Of a DNA stretch of 64,000 bases, positions 23,761 to 35,763 are shown in pieces (positions within the stretch are counted from its first letter, which is position 1; every line of letters begins with the position of its first letter). The stretch covers positions 61,001 to 125,000 of the forward strand of contig NW_027293787.1 in the NCBI RefSeq assembly GCF_016086655.4, read 5' to 3'. Origin of the DNA: Lepeophtheirus salmonis. Lineage: Eukaryota; Arthropoda; Copepoda; Siphonostomatoida; Caligidae. The position numbers and the translations under genes were made by a program. The notes beneath the pieces are model-generated. The model did not search any database, was not told the origin of the DNA, and worked only from the letters and a program-made list of their open reading frames with translations.

Positions 23761-24057
23761 TCATACAAGTGTTTGCTTTAACATTCCGAACGTGTTCCAG
23801 ATTGCTAACTGACCTTGGACGTCCACTTTTTGGGCTGTCAACAATATTATGAGAGGACCTCGAATCTTCTTAATGCTATATATTACAAAACTGAGACTAA
23901 TTGAAGGTTTCAAAATTGGAGATATCTTGTGCAGTGATTTATCAAAACCACAGATATTTATATTACATTTCTTAGATGATCCATCTCCACTAATAAAAAT
24001 TACTTTAATCCCGTTCGTTTTAAAGGAGAAGAAAATAGTTAAACCTAGATTGTTCAT
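23761..24057 (-). pseudogene. Second P-element-like transposase fragment
   Basis: A 98-codon minus-strand frame contains FKTNGIKVIFISGDGSSKKC (family: GI-V--+-DG-S-N). About 40 residues later comes FVIYSIKKIRGPLIILL, then DVQGQLAIWNTF. The family pattern there is a strand with D--H--K--RN-L followed by a G----W segment. Key Asp and His are replaced (Y and S). It is distinct from the remnant at 22-23.1 kb, which covers the same domain, so two copies or two families are present. The start ATG is internal. Moderate confidence. Confidence 0.42.
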
Positions 24058-24061
24058 CGAA

Positions 24062-24730
24062 TGGTATATGGGATACTTTTAAAAGAAATATATGTTTTTA
24101 ATTTTTTTAGCGAATTATATTTTCAATACATTGATTTTTTCATGTTGAATTTTTTGCATCTAAATACTTTTATTACTTCTGTTCCCGAAAAAAATATATA
24201 TATTTAGTTATTACCACAAATAAAAAAGATATTATAGAAAACTATGAACTTTTTCTTGTTCTTAAGTCATATATTATAAAACAAACTTTAAAATACGGAT
24301 AAGGAATAAAGAAATATAACTTCTTTTTTGCAGAACAAAAATCTCTCTAACAAAGTAAATTTTCAATTCATGGTCCTGTATAAGAAAAAAAAAAGATACT
24401 TTTATATGTAAAAATGAATAATTTAACCTTCTGTTAGTGAGCTGGGATAATATAAATCCCAAGATTTATACATATGCTTAGTACTTTTTTGAATCTATAT
24501 TATAATGTCAATACTTTTCAGAATAAATTTGAATCATTAAATCCGATTATAAGCATTTTTTATTCATTTTGGTGTTCTCTGTTCTGGCAAATTTTTAATA
24601 GAGATTTAGTTACCTTTATTAAATATATTGATTAAAAATCGTTCCTAATCGTTCTCGTTCGTACCAATTTGACTTCCAAAATACTTGTAAAGTAACAAAT
24701 ATTTTATCACTTGTTTAGTAAAAATAACAA
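24062..24730. other. Intergenic, nothing recognised
   Basis: A+T-rich sequence with no convincing gene; the frame at 24274-24462 (minus) is Phe/Leu/Ile-rich and has no motif. Confidence 0.5.
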
Positions 24731-24734
24731 CCAC

Positions 24735-24845
24735 AATTTTTTGTTGGATTAACTGTGAAGAGGAATTAACCTCCAAAAACACAGGCACTTAACTTTGTTT
24801 ATTTAAATTCTAAGGCATATATTAGTAAAAAAACTCACTTGGAGA
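24735..24845 (+). repeat. Dispersed repeat R2, copy 1
   Basis: About 110 bases match 30874-30988 in the same orientation. Shared words are CTGTGAAGAGGAATT, CTCCAAAAACA, ACTTTGTT and AAAAAACTCAC, each in the same order. No coding capacity; origin unknown. Confidence 0.65.
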
Positions 24846-24911
24846 AAGTTTTTTTCTTCTTTGTACAACAGTACAACTATATTTCAATATAATTATAACA
24901 TCTAATTAATA

Positions 24912-25779
24912 AAGGGTAATTTTTGGAGCAGTTTTTGGATTGTAGAAATAAAACACATAAAATATTACATTACGGTCAAAACTTTATTATGAACCGAAAA
25001 ATAATTCCTTACAATTATTTCTAGAAAATAATCCCGTTCATATGTTGACCGCAAATGGACTTTAAATGGTCCATCTTTTGCACCAATTTTCGATGCCGCG
25101 TTCGAGCATTGTGACCGGAATCTCACGAATAACTCACTCAATATTTGCTTCCATTGCTTCAATCGTCGCTGGATAATCCACATAGACTTTTGCTTTTACA
25201 TAGCAAAAAAAAAAAAGTTCAAAGGTGTGATATTCACGATCTTGGTGGCCAATTCACCTGGCCAAAACGTGAAATTAATTGCTCACCAAAATGATGTCCC
25301 AATAAGTCCATTGTTACACGCGCTGTGTGGCAAGTGGCACCGTCTTGTTGGAACCAAATATTGTGGAGACCATGTGTTTTAATTTGAGATACCAAAAAGT
25401 ATGTTACCATGGCGCGATAACGTTCGCCGTTGACGGTAACGTGTTGGCCAGCAGCGTTTTTGAAAGAGCTGTACGTGGCCTACCAGACGACGGGACATCC
25501 CAGCATGTTGCTGCCCCTTCAAATTTTTCGATCATTCTGCGAATTGTGGATTCTGAAGGTCGATTATGTGGACCATAAGTTGGGCGTTATTCGCGAAAAG
25601 CTTCTTTCACACAACACTGATTCTCATAGTACAATTGAACATTTTGTACATGTTGATGTGACGTATATCTTTCCATGAAGAATTGTAAAACAATACTGAG
25701 TAAAAATGAATTTGACAGAACTCGCGCACGCCTGTCAAAAATCCTTACTGAAAAAAACCGCTCGTTTTGAATCACCCTT
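24912..25779 (-). mobile_element. Mariner-type transposon, internally deleted
   Basis: Left end AAGGGTAATTTTTGGAGCAG and right end (reverse complement) AAGGGTGATTCAAAACGAGC are imperfect inverted termini, each abutting TA (24910-24911 and 25780-25781). At 868 bp it is about 0.4 kb shorter than a full mariner because parts of the transposase gene are gone. It is a separate subtype from the 19.6-kb element, although both begin AAGGG. Confidence 0.75.
24965..25676 (-). pseudogene. Mariner transposase, deleted in the middle
   Basis: The start at 25676 gives MERYTSHQHVQNVQLYYENQ, the first HTH. A frameshift then leads to PHNRPSESTIRRMIEKFEG and a SGRPRT hinge. The next recognisable part is TANVIAPW (family: VNGERYRAMV), so the second HTH and the first catalytic Asp block have been deleted. 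An NIWFQQD-type segment near 25350-25385 is degraded and the third-Asp block is mostly lost. The C-terminal end (25183-24965) includes QCSNAASKIGAKDGPFKVHL. Stops interrupt each part. Inactive. Confidence 0.65.
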
Positions 25780-25784
25780 TACAA

Positions 25785-26255
25785 ACTTCAATCATATGAA
25801 ACACACACTTTAACAAACAGGGAGACAAGGGGGGTTCTAGTACTTCTTAATTAATTTAAAATATGCTGTATTTTGATTACTATAAAATTTATTTTTTCGA
25901 CCCAAGAACAATATAAGTAAAACAGCTATATTTTGTCTTAAAATCAAGTTGAATTAAAAAAAAAAAAAAAAATCCCCAGGTTAAGTGGTCCTATATGTTA
26001 TTCATTGCTTTACATTCAAATAAAAAATGGCTTCTAATTGTAGTCGTTTGATCTTTCTCTCAATCAACCGTAAAAAGTGTTTGTTATCGTTTTCTGCCAT
26101 CAGTGATTCTCGAATTGTTTTTTTTTTTTTTTGTTCCTTCACGTAATTAAAAAAACTATCTGTTGGCCCAAATGTCCTCTTATTAAAATATATTTTTGTC
26201 AAAATTTCCCTCATTTTCAATTCTTCACTGAACGTAAATACCTGTTTTAAAAAAA
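25785..26255. other. Intergenic, nothing recognised
   Basis: A+T-rich DNA with A15 and T14 tracts. The minus-strand frame at 26002-26220 is Lys-rich with no recognised motif. Confidence 0.45.
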
Positions 26256-26289
26256 AACTTATTCCTTAAAGTCTAGTCTCATTCCACTT

Positions 26290-26830
26290 GAGGAATTCGT
26301 CATGTAGTCTAGTTTGGATTCCCATCCACAGGGGTTTGCCATTTCATAGTTGATAAAACTTTTATTGAAATTTGAGAACTAATTCCATCGTTTTCCGACC
26401 AAAACATACCCATGTTCTTTATGATTTGGAACAACTTAAATGAACCTTTGCCTTTCATTATCTCTAAGTCTTGCCAGTCTTCTCCTCCAGTTTCATCTTC
26501 AGGTGCTCTGACCATACAGAGCCCTCCTCAAAAATTCTTCCAACCCAAGAAAATAAAAGAGTCTTCCAAAAAACTCTTAAGGATATCATTCCAAGCCCCC
26601 GAGTTTCTTCATACAATATATTCTTCTCCATGAAATTAGCTTGTTGGGTCCATTAGGAAATATGAAATCTTGGCTTATTATATCCACTTTCTTTGCTAAT
26701 CGTTCAGAAACCCTGTAACCCTCGACAGATGAATTACTTTAGGTAATATTAATGTGTTCCAGATAAAAATTCTTGGGGGAAACATTTCTAAAGGTAAGGG
26801 TAGTGTACTTAGACATTGTGTTGACTAAAC
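26290..26830 (-). pseudogene. LINE ORF2 C-terminal region
   Basis: Minus-strand translation gives GPNKLISWRRIYCMKKLGGL, GMISLRVFWKTLLFSWVGRI and FEEGSVWSEHL. Known LINE ORF2 proteins have a similar block after RT: a W segment followed by GGL-M-DL--FW-SL---W-RRL. Downstream frames (26515-26309) continue with KGKGSFKLFQIIKNMGMFWS. It is the same block as at 49140-49400. Frameshifted and dead. Confidence 0.65.
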
Positions 26831-26834
26831 TATC

Positions 26835-28135
26835 TTTTTTTTCCCAATTTTTATGCTTATCCCTTCTTTTTAGTACAACAAACGATCCCAGTATTTTAAT
26901 TACTTCCCAAACAACAATTTAACGTTGTATTAACATAAGCCATAAGTTGTCTGAATAACGTGTAAACGTTATTTTTGGTTGCTCTATGGTTAATACATGG
27001 CTGTGCAGGAAAGTTTTCAAACAACATTGTTCTAACGTTATCATTTAGTTGTGTAATGGTTGAGCTCAACTTTAATAATTTGTAATTAAACGCCTTCTAA
27101 TGCACAGAATAGTACGTACCATTATATTATATTTTATTAAATTAAAAATATTAAGATCATATTTAAGTACATATAGCACCAAGCCAGAATAATTATTACT
27201 TAAGTATTCATAAAGGAATAACAACATATATATTAATATAACATAAATTAGAAATAGCAAGAAGATAATCAAGCGACAGTGTTTACTGACTGGTGTTTCT
27301 ATTAAACTGTTTCATATTGTGTGAGTTTTGACAAATATCTACTATCCTCAACGAAAAAAGATTATCTTCAATAAACCTATTCCTAAGACATACTCTTATT
27401 CATTGAGGTGATATTGAATCAGAGGCTTTTTTGACGTTACATCTAGGCCACATTTTTTCGCAGTTTGTATTGAATGTTTTTTATTTCTCTCTGGAATTCC
27501 ATTTCACATAGATTCCATCTGTTGACAAACTCTTCCACTTTTGCTGTAGGGTTGTTGCTAATGCTCAAAACTCATTTGCTGAAAATTCGTTTTAACTCAA
27601 AATAATAATTTAGCTTATAAATATAGTTTAGAAAAAAATAGTTTTTGAATAACAGGGGCACTAATCACTCAAACAATAACGAGCCAAATACTGAAGGAAA
27701 TAAAGATTAAGCGTCCGAACAATTAAGTATTCTTTTTCAAAAAAACGTGCTCCATTTTACGTTCATTTCCAGATATCTCTGGTCTTTTAAAAAGTTTGAA
27801 TTATGAATGATGGAGCAAAAGAATATTCGCGACAAATAAATAGTAAATGGTTAGGTGGTACCAGAGTTTTTTTGTTTTTTGTATTTTGTGTACCAAATAA
27901 TTTGTTTTCTATTTGTCATTCTGGGATATAAACCGTTTGTCCAAATAATCTTTTTTAACTTTAGGAATCTGTGGCAGGTTTTTAAGACATGATCGCCTGA
28001 TTTATATTTTGATTTACCATTATGTTTTATAAATTTCTTACATCCCACCATCGATAGACTTGTTTATTATTTTGAAAATGATTGAAGCTAGAAGCAGAAA
28101 ATTATTTACTTTTATTAAAAGCTGTTAAAGAATTT
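26835..28135. other. Poorly conserved LINE interior or unrelated A+T-rich DNA
   Basis: Between the RT motif and the C-terminal block I recognise only scattered weak candidates on the minus strand, such as FLKLKKIIWTNGLYPRM at 27851-28051. About 27070-27300 is almost pure A/T. An insertion inside the LINE is possible. Confidence 0.3.
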
Positions 28136-28139
28136 TTGA

Positions 28140-28640
28140 TTTATCAAAGACAAATGAATTTACATTATGCGTTTCATAAACATTTTCATTTCCGACATTT
28201 TCGTTAAGTGATTTAATAATTTGTTTTCGTCTTTGAGTATAAAGTATTGTCAGGTCGTCTGTAAACATTCCACTTTGTGTTTTAAGTTTCCTACTTTAAT
28301 CCCTTTGATGACAGAACAATTTTCACCATTTCCATTATTAGAGGGTTCAATGAAATTTTCTTTCCTTGGCGACATTAAGAATCGATTATTAGTCTTTTCA
28401 TAAAAGGTCCAAAAAATTTCAAACCATCTGAAACAGGATCACCAAAAACCACTATTCCTGAACATATCTTTTCCATTGATGTAATATTGAATCGTTGATT
28501 TTAACCGCCAAATTTCATTTCATCCCCAGTTTGATCAATTTCAATTCCAGAAATATTTTTGATGCATTCGTGGTTTTGACAACTTATTTGGGAAGGATGT
28601 TGATTAATGTCAAAAATTATTTTGCCAATGTTTATAATTT
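28140..28640 (-). pseudogene. LINE ORF2 reverse transcriptase fragment
   Basis: One frame reads GENCSVIKGIKVGNLKHKVE and the next frame, directly after, reads GMFTDDLTILYTQRRKQIIK. Together they make the usual LINE RT passage in which an I-GI-I segment precedes the catalytic F/Y-x-DD box, here FTDD. Two frames are needed, so at least one indel is present. The upstream 28640-28400 may be RT fingers but I cannot align it well. The catalytic Asp pair is preserved. Confidence 0.55.
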
Positions 28641-28869
28641 TATAGGTAGTGTTCAATAGTGAGGGGATTCCATTCTTTATCCCCCAGGAGCATTGAGCTC
28701 TTATGTATCAATATTAATCTTTCCGTCAGTAATATTTTTTTCAAATTTTTACTTGTAATTTTTAAATTTTTCCATTTTCTTAAGTTGCTCAAAAATTACG
28801 TTTTCTTTCACAATTTTTGTTGCGTTAGGATTATTTTCATTCTTAATTATTTGTATCTCTTCTTTGGTC

Positions 28870-29309
28870 CATGACCATATTGAAATCTCCCATTACAATC
28901 ATATACCCACAATTCCTGTCATCCTCCTCGATTAGCTTAGCAAAAATAGAATCATGGAATCCTAGTTTGTCCTTATTAGGTCCATAGATGGATAATATTT
29001 GCACAGAAATTGTAAAAACGATAGTTCACCATAACAACAAGATGTCTAAAAGGACTAGTTTCGGCTTAAGCCATTTCTTAACAATAAGAATGATTCCCTT
29101 GAAGGATAGTTACCTTTTTTATAGCCCGCTGGTGCAAGGAAAATGTCATAACTCTTAATTAGGTTCCCACTGTAGTTACACTTGTGTATTCTCGTGTCGC
29201 AAAAGGATAATATATCAGGATCCAACTCTAATAAACTATCCACAACTCTTTTGAGCTTAGATTTATCAGCTAAAGAATTTTCGTTTGAAGATGTAATATG
29301 AAGTGTCAT
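28870..29309 (-). pseudogene. LINE ORF2 N-terminus: AP-endonuclease-like domain
   Basis: The frame from 29309 reads LADKSKLKRVVDSLLELDPD, ILSFCDTRIH, which corresponds to the EN region N---L-SK-----L----PDI--L-ET+. After a stop, about 29000-28875 reads VQILSIYGPNKDKLGFHDSI, FAKLIEEDD and VMGDFNMVMDQR. This is the second EN motif (YAPN and GDFN). EN nicks the target DNA for target-primed reverse transcription. The catalytic Glu of the first motif is Asp (DTR for ETR), and stops break the frame. Confidence 0.7.
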
Positions 29310-29643
29310 ACAGCTAATTTATAAAGATAGAAAAAGCAAAAACACTCAAACTATCAAATTATGCTTACAACTATTAAAAAATATAAAGAAAACTGGAAAT
29401 TCGGGAAGTAACGCGCAGAGGAATGAGTAGGCCCATAAAATCAAATTAATTGGTATAAGAACTTATCAAAAAATAAACTGAAATAAGTCAACATTATTGA
29501 ATAACATTGTTCATATTGAACAAAAATCTGCCGTACTATTTCTAAAATGAATAAATACAAGTATGAATACACACCAGCCATGACGTATTATAGGTGATTG
29601 ATTTATTCCTGGGTCAGATATTTGTTCCTTTTATCTTCTTTAT

Positions 29644-30757
29644 CTATTGGATATCAAACAGTAGCTTGGATCTTGGTGATCTTGGAGTTAAATCATCTGT
29701 TTCATGTGATTTTGTCATGATTTTTTTTTTTTTGTTAAGTATGAGTTTCCAATCCTTTCTTAGCTTGTGGTGGTTATTAGTCATGGCCTCAGCAGGTCTT
29801 CTTTTTCTGATAGGTAGTCCTTGTTCATTTCTGAAGTTTTTTTCCAACTCCCAAATAGGTGTTCTCTTCAGATCAGTACATTTAGCCTTGATGTGGCCAA
29901 ACCTTAGACATGGGAAGCATTGAACCAGCTGATTCTTAAAAAATAATTCCACTTTTTTCCCTCCCACAGGGACGATAGACGGAAGCCTTTTAAATGGTTT
30001 TATTCGTAATTTTAATTTCCCTGATAAGATTCAATTGAACTTAGTAGCATATTCATTTTTATCGTCTTCGTCGGCTACCATGGTGTGGCTTATGTTTTTT
30101 AAATAAACCACCAACTCTCCAAATTTGCTCAATATTTCCTTCAGTATACTCATATGTATTTCGAAGCAATTCTTTACAGTAATTTCAGCTGGGGATTGAA
30201 TTGCCCTTATTCCCTCTAGTCCCCAAATTTTAAAACCAACATCATCATTAATTTTCATTAAGCCGTTAATATGTTTAAATTTTGTAATCACATTTAAAAG
30301 AGACTTAGTAGTGATGACTATGAATCCTGCTTCACTTTTACAATCATTTAACCTGAGAATCTCGTCCTCTTTTAATCTGATAATGCCAAATATTTTTTCT
30401 TATTGTCCCATATTTGGGGTGAATCCTCTTAGTTTTAATCCTTGGGTATATTTCCAATCCATATAAAACTTATTCCTAAAGGGGGTTGTTTTTTATGTTT
30501 TTATTTACATCATATAACGTATTTTTCCTTTCAGTTTCTTCATTTTTTCTTGTGTCAACAGATCCTTCCATTCTGCTCCTAGGGACATATGAGTCCACAG
30601 GACTGCCCTGACTCTTGTCTTTTGCCAAGTCGAGTTTTCCTCTTCTTCTCCTCCCTGCACTTCTACGAGAATTCATGTAATCAATATGGTCTAACTTCTT
30701 AAATAAGTCGTTAGTCCCCTGAACTAATGCATCTCCAGGAAATTTTGGGGATGCCAT
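29644..30757 (-). pseudogene. LINE ORF1 protein (CCHC zinc knuckle)
   Basis: The N-terminal frame (30757-30476) starts MASPKFPGDALVQGTNDLF and has a basic RRSAGRRRRGK patch. A second open frame (30291-30031) resembles an RNA-binding region (IKNCFEIHMSIL-type text). The third (29967-29644) contains CFPCLRFGHIKAKC, a perfect C-x2-C-x4-H-x4-C knuckle typical of ORF1/gag-like proteins that bind element RNA. The three are separated by stops or frame changes, so the protein is broken, although each piece is long enough to suggest moderate age. An ORF1 of about 370 residues is plausible. Confidence 0.65.
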
Positions 30758-30873
30758 ATCCTGGGGTAAACGCCAATTCAGCCCTAGATATTATATTGTC
30801 TGAAGTAAGACTTATATATCACTATGAAAACTATTTTAAACAACAGAGCGTGCTGACACACGTATCACAGCGA

Positions 30874-30988
30874 TAATTTTTTTGTTGTATTACCTGTGAA
30901 GAGGAATTCAACTCCAAAAACAAATGCACTTTACTTTGTTCTTTTAAGTTCTAAGGTATATATTACCCAAAAAAACTCACATTGGAAA
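30874..30988 (+). repeat. Dispersed repeat R2, copy 2
   Basis: Matches 24735-24845 in the same orientation at roughly 80% by eye, with shared CTGTGAAGAGGAATT and CTCCAAAAACA. It lies about 120 bases upstream of the LINE 5' end. Confidence 0.65.
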
Positions 30989-30989
30989 A

Positions 30990-33900
30990 TTGATCAGAGT
31001 AAAAGATTTTACACCCATTTTAATAGATACCACTACAAGATACGTTGCTTTTATTATCAAAATACCGAGAGTATATGGACATTTATAGGACATTGCCTCT
31101 GACATAGTGAGGTTTATGCCCTCTGAATAAGAATATTATATGAAATATCAAAACAACTAAAAAAAACGTATCATTTGTAGTTATAGTAAGCATGATCGTC
31201 TTTCAAATAGGTTTTAGCAATATAAATTTTGGTTTGTGTAATTCTTATTTTAACTTTATTGAGTATTTGTGTCCATTTTCTAATTATTTTTGTATATGTA
31301 TTTTTTCTCATATGTTTAATATGGATTTATTTCATTTTTTTTCAATATTGTTATATCAAAACTTCATACTTTTACAGAATTTTTGAAATGAAGACGTAAA
31401 AAAACAGAAAGAAAGAACTGGTCTATCTCTTGAGGTCTATTTTTAAACTAAAAATATTTATTCATATTATTATATGGCAATTCCTCCAGTTATTTTATTT
31501 GATGATTAATTGTAGTGCTCTGTAAAAGTTAATAAACAAAGACCACATATTTAAAAAAAAAAATACTATCATAATAACAAATATTTTTTGAAACGCCAAA
31601 TGTTATTAACACTCCTTTTGTGATCCTACTTTTTATAATCCAGATAGTTGATTACGTTAAAAAACACTGAAATAAATGTTTTCAAGGCTTTTTGAAAAAT
31701 ATCGGTAATGAAATGTAGATTCAAAGAAATAAGAAGCATTTTTATAGATCTTAAGTTAATAATATATATCCCAGTTCAGTAATAGAGGGTTATAATTATT
31801 TGAAAATATTGATATTTAACCATTTTTATGTTTATTTATGAGTGAATAGATGAAATTGTTAAAATTATGATAAAAAAATGATATTATGTCATTATTATAA
31901 TCGTTCAACTGTTAATCACGTTACTAAATACACTTTTTTATGTTTTTTTTACCTGGTTCATCAACTGCATAATAAAAATGATAACCATAAAAGGAGGGAT
32001 AACTCTTTTTTAATATTTACCTCTTTAAATAAAGATACTTAAACTGGAGTAGGCTATCAGTAAAGTACAATCCTTCCATTTTTTTGTTTCAAAAAGTTAA
32101 AGTTGATTTTACTTCTATAATATTTATTATAACTTGAACTTTGTTCTTTAACTCTAATTGGCCTCTTACTCTAATTATAAATTACCATCCTAGAAAGTTT
32201 TACTCAAATAGATTAGTAACTTGATGTGTAATTAAATTTTAAAAATAAAGTAATAACTTTTGTTGTGATCTTGACCTTTGATATAAAATCTTAAAACTTA
32301 ATTGTGTCGTACTGTTAAAATGTATATAAACTTTTTCCCAAGTTTCACCAAAATCGATTTGTAACTTTTTCATAAATACACAGAATCAAACGGCGCCGAA
32401 AACATGACAACTTATTTTGCAAAGGTAATTATATCACTCTGCACTTATATGGAATTAAATATGCAATACATACGTGAACAACGCTTCATATAATTGAGTA
32501 AGAGTGGGGGTTTTGCTCAAGATAAAAAAAAATCAGTCATTTGCTCATTAAATTTTCTAAAAAAATATGCCAAAAAATGGGAATTCTTAAAAAGTGTAAC
32601 CAATTGAGCAACAGCGAAAACACGCTCATATTATCCCTGAACAGTATGTTAAGGGATTCCGCGCTTTGTACTGGCTCGTAGCAACGTCATCGAATGAACT
32701 TTAAAAAAATGCAACCTTCAAAGAACATTTGAAAATTAAATTTATTAGCACAAAAGTCCAAGGGATTATATATGGTGTTAAAAACAAAATCTGGACTATT
32801 CCACCAAGACTAGAAAAGTATGTACTCTATTCAATAAGAAACTTAGAAGCCGACTCTGCCTAGTAGAAGATTACAGGTGCATGAGGAGTTCTTGGATTTT
32901 TCTTTATATGATTTCCTACTCTTTTAATCATTATATTTCTTAAGTTTTATATATTGAAGTATTTAAAAATTTGAGATGCTCCTAATTTCCTTGCATTTGT
33001 TATCCTGACACTGTATCTAAAATCAGATTTATTCGAAATGATATTGAAAAAAACAAACCTGTATTGAATCAATATCTGATCATTTTTAAAGATAATATTA
33101 TAAAGAAATCCTTTTTAAATTTTATTGAATACACCTTGAATAAAACAATTAAAAAGAGTTTGGCCTAGGCTGTCTTAAAGAAAACTTCGGTTTAGATCAT
33201 TCTTATAAAAAAAACAAAAACAGTGTGGATCCGGTCTAGACCGGTTTTATAAATGAAAAGTTTGACAAAATTCAGGAAACAACGAAATACATTCTCCATA
33301 TTTTTCCCACGTCTTAGTTGTAATTCTATGCAAAAGCAAAAAGAAATTACGTCCCACCCTTCAAAAAGAGTCGTAGTCTTTGTTCAGAAAGTTCTTTAAC
33401 TCCTAGATGTGTTTCAAACATAGAGAGTAATTACATCATCCTACATCTCATATTTCTCAAATTTTGATGACGTCATGCATGTTTAAAAAAATTTATAACA
33501 TCAGCTTAATAACGTCATATAAGTTAAAAAGTGTTATATAAATCAGATTTGTAAAATCGGTACATAGATTGATAGTAAAAATCAATTTGAAGATGATTAA
33601 ATTCCTGTGTTGGAAATATTAGAACAAATCGTACTAGAAAAAAATCAATTGAGATCAAACCTTGAAAATACCACTTGTGAACATATTGCCGATTGACCAC
33701 TTTGCATCAATTATGACTCTCATTAATTTTAAGCCAATTTTAAAAGATTAAATGTTTAATTAAATTGTGTACAAATATGACTAGGGAAGTTATGGTTTTT
33801 TTTAATATTATTATTTTTATTACATTTATTTTATATACACTTACATTAAACAGATCTAATTCCAATATTTTATAGTTTATATAAAGATAAAAACAAACAA

Positions 33901-34680
33901 TTTCCAGTTATTAATTAAAGTCATTAAACTATTTTTATAAATGTAATTATATCCAGACATATTTTTTATATTTTTACTAAATATCCGTTAAAGGAAGAAA
34001 ACAGTAAAAATTAAAGGAGCAAAGGCCAGCCAGTCGTGTAATAGGAGGAGAAGAAGGCCAATACACCCAAGCCTTGATACTAAATGTTTCACCTATTCTT
34101 CTTCTATTGCTCAGGACCCCATTATTAGCTCCAAGAATAATACACTCCACCATTCTTATGAGAGGATGTAAAAGAGATGATGGAAAGATTTATTTGTACA
34201 AATATAAACTCTAACCAATTTTTGGTGTGAGTCAGTGAATGGGTTCCTCAGAACTATCAATGGGTACAACTGTGCAAACTTCATATCGAGGGTTAAAAAT
34301 ATTTTTATTATTAAAAATATGGAACCAAAAAAGGCTGATCCATATGTGAATACCATTCCAAAGATAAAAATATACAAACATTCTAGTAAACGCAAGATTG
34401 GAATTTTGTAAAGAACATCGTCAAAAATATAGGTTTTATAAAACCATTATGATTTTAGTGGAACAATTTTTTATTTGTCTTTTTAAAGAAATTTGGCTAG
34501 GACACATCTCAGAAAAAATTTCAGAATATATCGGTTCCAAAGGAAAGTTAATTCACGATCATTCTCAAAGAAATCGATATATTTCTAATTTGTACTGAAA
34601 TAGTATAACTTTCTTTTTTGAAAAGGCAATAAAACAAGCTTTATAAATCAGAAAAGTTTAATTTTGCTTCACTATGATAT
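30990..34680. other. Long intergenic stretch, nothing recognised
   Basis: About 3.7 kb of A+T-rich DNA. The only marked feature is a perfect palindrome, ccGGTCTAGACCgg with flanking bases, at about 33232-33246, a word shared with the repeat array at 50.0-50.6 kb. Open frames here are short and made of A+T-rich codons. Confidence 0.45.
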
Positions 34681-34689
34681 TACCGAGTG

Positions 34690-35540
34690 TCCCATTAAAA
34701 TCTGAATAAAACTTTTTTGGTCAAAATTATCTTTCCATGCAACAACTAATAATTTTGTGTTCCGCTATATGCGGAGCCCGGTCCTGCTGAAAAATAAGCT
34801 TCTTGCTCTTGTACTTGCGTCACTTTTATAAGGATAGACAACAGGTTCCAAAACTTTTTTTCGAGAATAACTAAGAAAAGGTTTGACCTAATATTAAAAG
34901 CAACACCATTATCAAAGCTGCAAATTTGGATTTGAAGACTGGCCTTAGGTTGGATGGAACTTTAATGCCTTAATCATTTGGACATTTTGACGATTGAATT
35001 TTGCATTCAGGTCGAATTTTTATCATTTTAGAAGGCTATTTCCGTAAATTGTGATATATTTTGAAGCAAAATTTGATTTCGGTGGAAACGGAGTTCTGCT
35101 GTTACCCAAGTTATGAACAGTCCGGGTTGAACCTTTATAAATAGTATATTTAGGTCGTCATGAACTATTTGGTGTACATAGCTGCATAATATATCATGCC
35201 CATCAAACATTTTATAAAACAATCTTTTCAGGGTTCCGATATATCTTAGCTTGGATGGCTGCTACGACTTTAAGTGTCCTTGCAGTTTGGGGATTTGTTT
35301 TTCGTTATAGATCTTGATTACTCCTAGTCTCACAATATTGCTTAATGAGTTTGTGGATTATTTGACTGGAAAATGTTTCCCCAAGGGCGTTCCTAATTTA
35401 TTGTGACTTTATTCGTTTCTAATGGAGCTCAATATCTATCTTTCTTCGAGGGTCCGTCTTGACCATATGATCACTGACTTTTTAATGACAACTTTATATA
35501 GTCTATATAGTGACCGATTACTTACACTTTTGACGCCATA
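34690..35540 (-). pseudogene. Tc1/mariner-like transposase remnant
   Basis: The clearest part is at about 34800-34690 on the minus strand: IFQQDRAPHIAEHKIISCC, then after a stop PKKFYSDFNGTLG. The FQQD-AP-H segment is the second catalytic Asp block of this superfamily. Upstream text at about 35470-35250, RRTLEERKILSSIRNE and LGTPLGKHFPVK, resembles the second HTH region. The intervening open frame (35222-35028) has no clear first-Asp motif. Highly degraded and without visible ends. Confidence 0.45.
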
Positions 35541-35763
35541 AATCAAGCATGCATTATTTATGGCACCAAAAATTAACTTTGTCTACGTAAATCTGAACTT
35601 TCTTTACAAATATTAGTGTTGGGGGTTGGTCTGGAAAATCTTAGACAGCTCTGAGATTGTAGTCTGGGCCTTAATATAGGTAAAAATAGGTCAAGATAAG
35701 AACAAATAATACCTACATCGGTAATAATTGAAGCTAGATCTAGCTTCAATACTAATACATATA

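Larger units (their letters stand above)
26260..30757 (-). mobile_element. Non-LTR retrotransposon (LINE with zinc-knuckle ORF1 and EN/RT ORF2), decayed
   Basis: Minus-strand blocks occur in LINE order: an ORF1 with a CCHC knuckle (30757-29644), an AP-endonuclease-like N-terminus and second EN motif (29309-28870), an RT catalytic motif (about 28300-28200), and the conserved segment after RT (about 26830-26300). The total of 4.5 kb is in the usual range but the middle of RT is poorly preserved and probably partly deleted. No poly-A tail or target duplication was identified. The closing segment has a close relative at 49140-49400. Confidence 0.75.
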
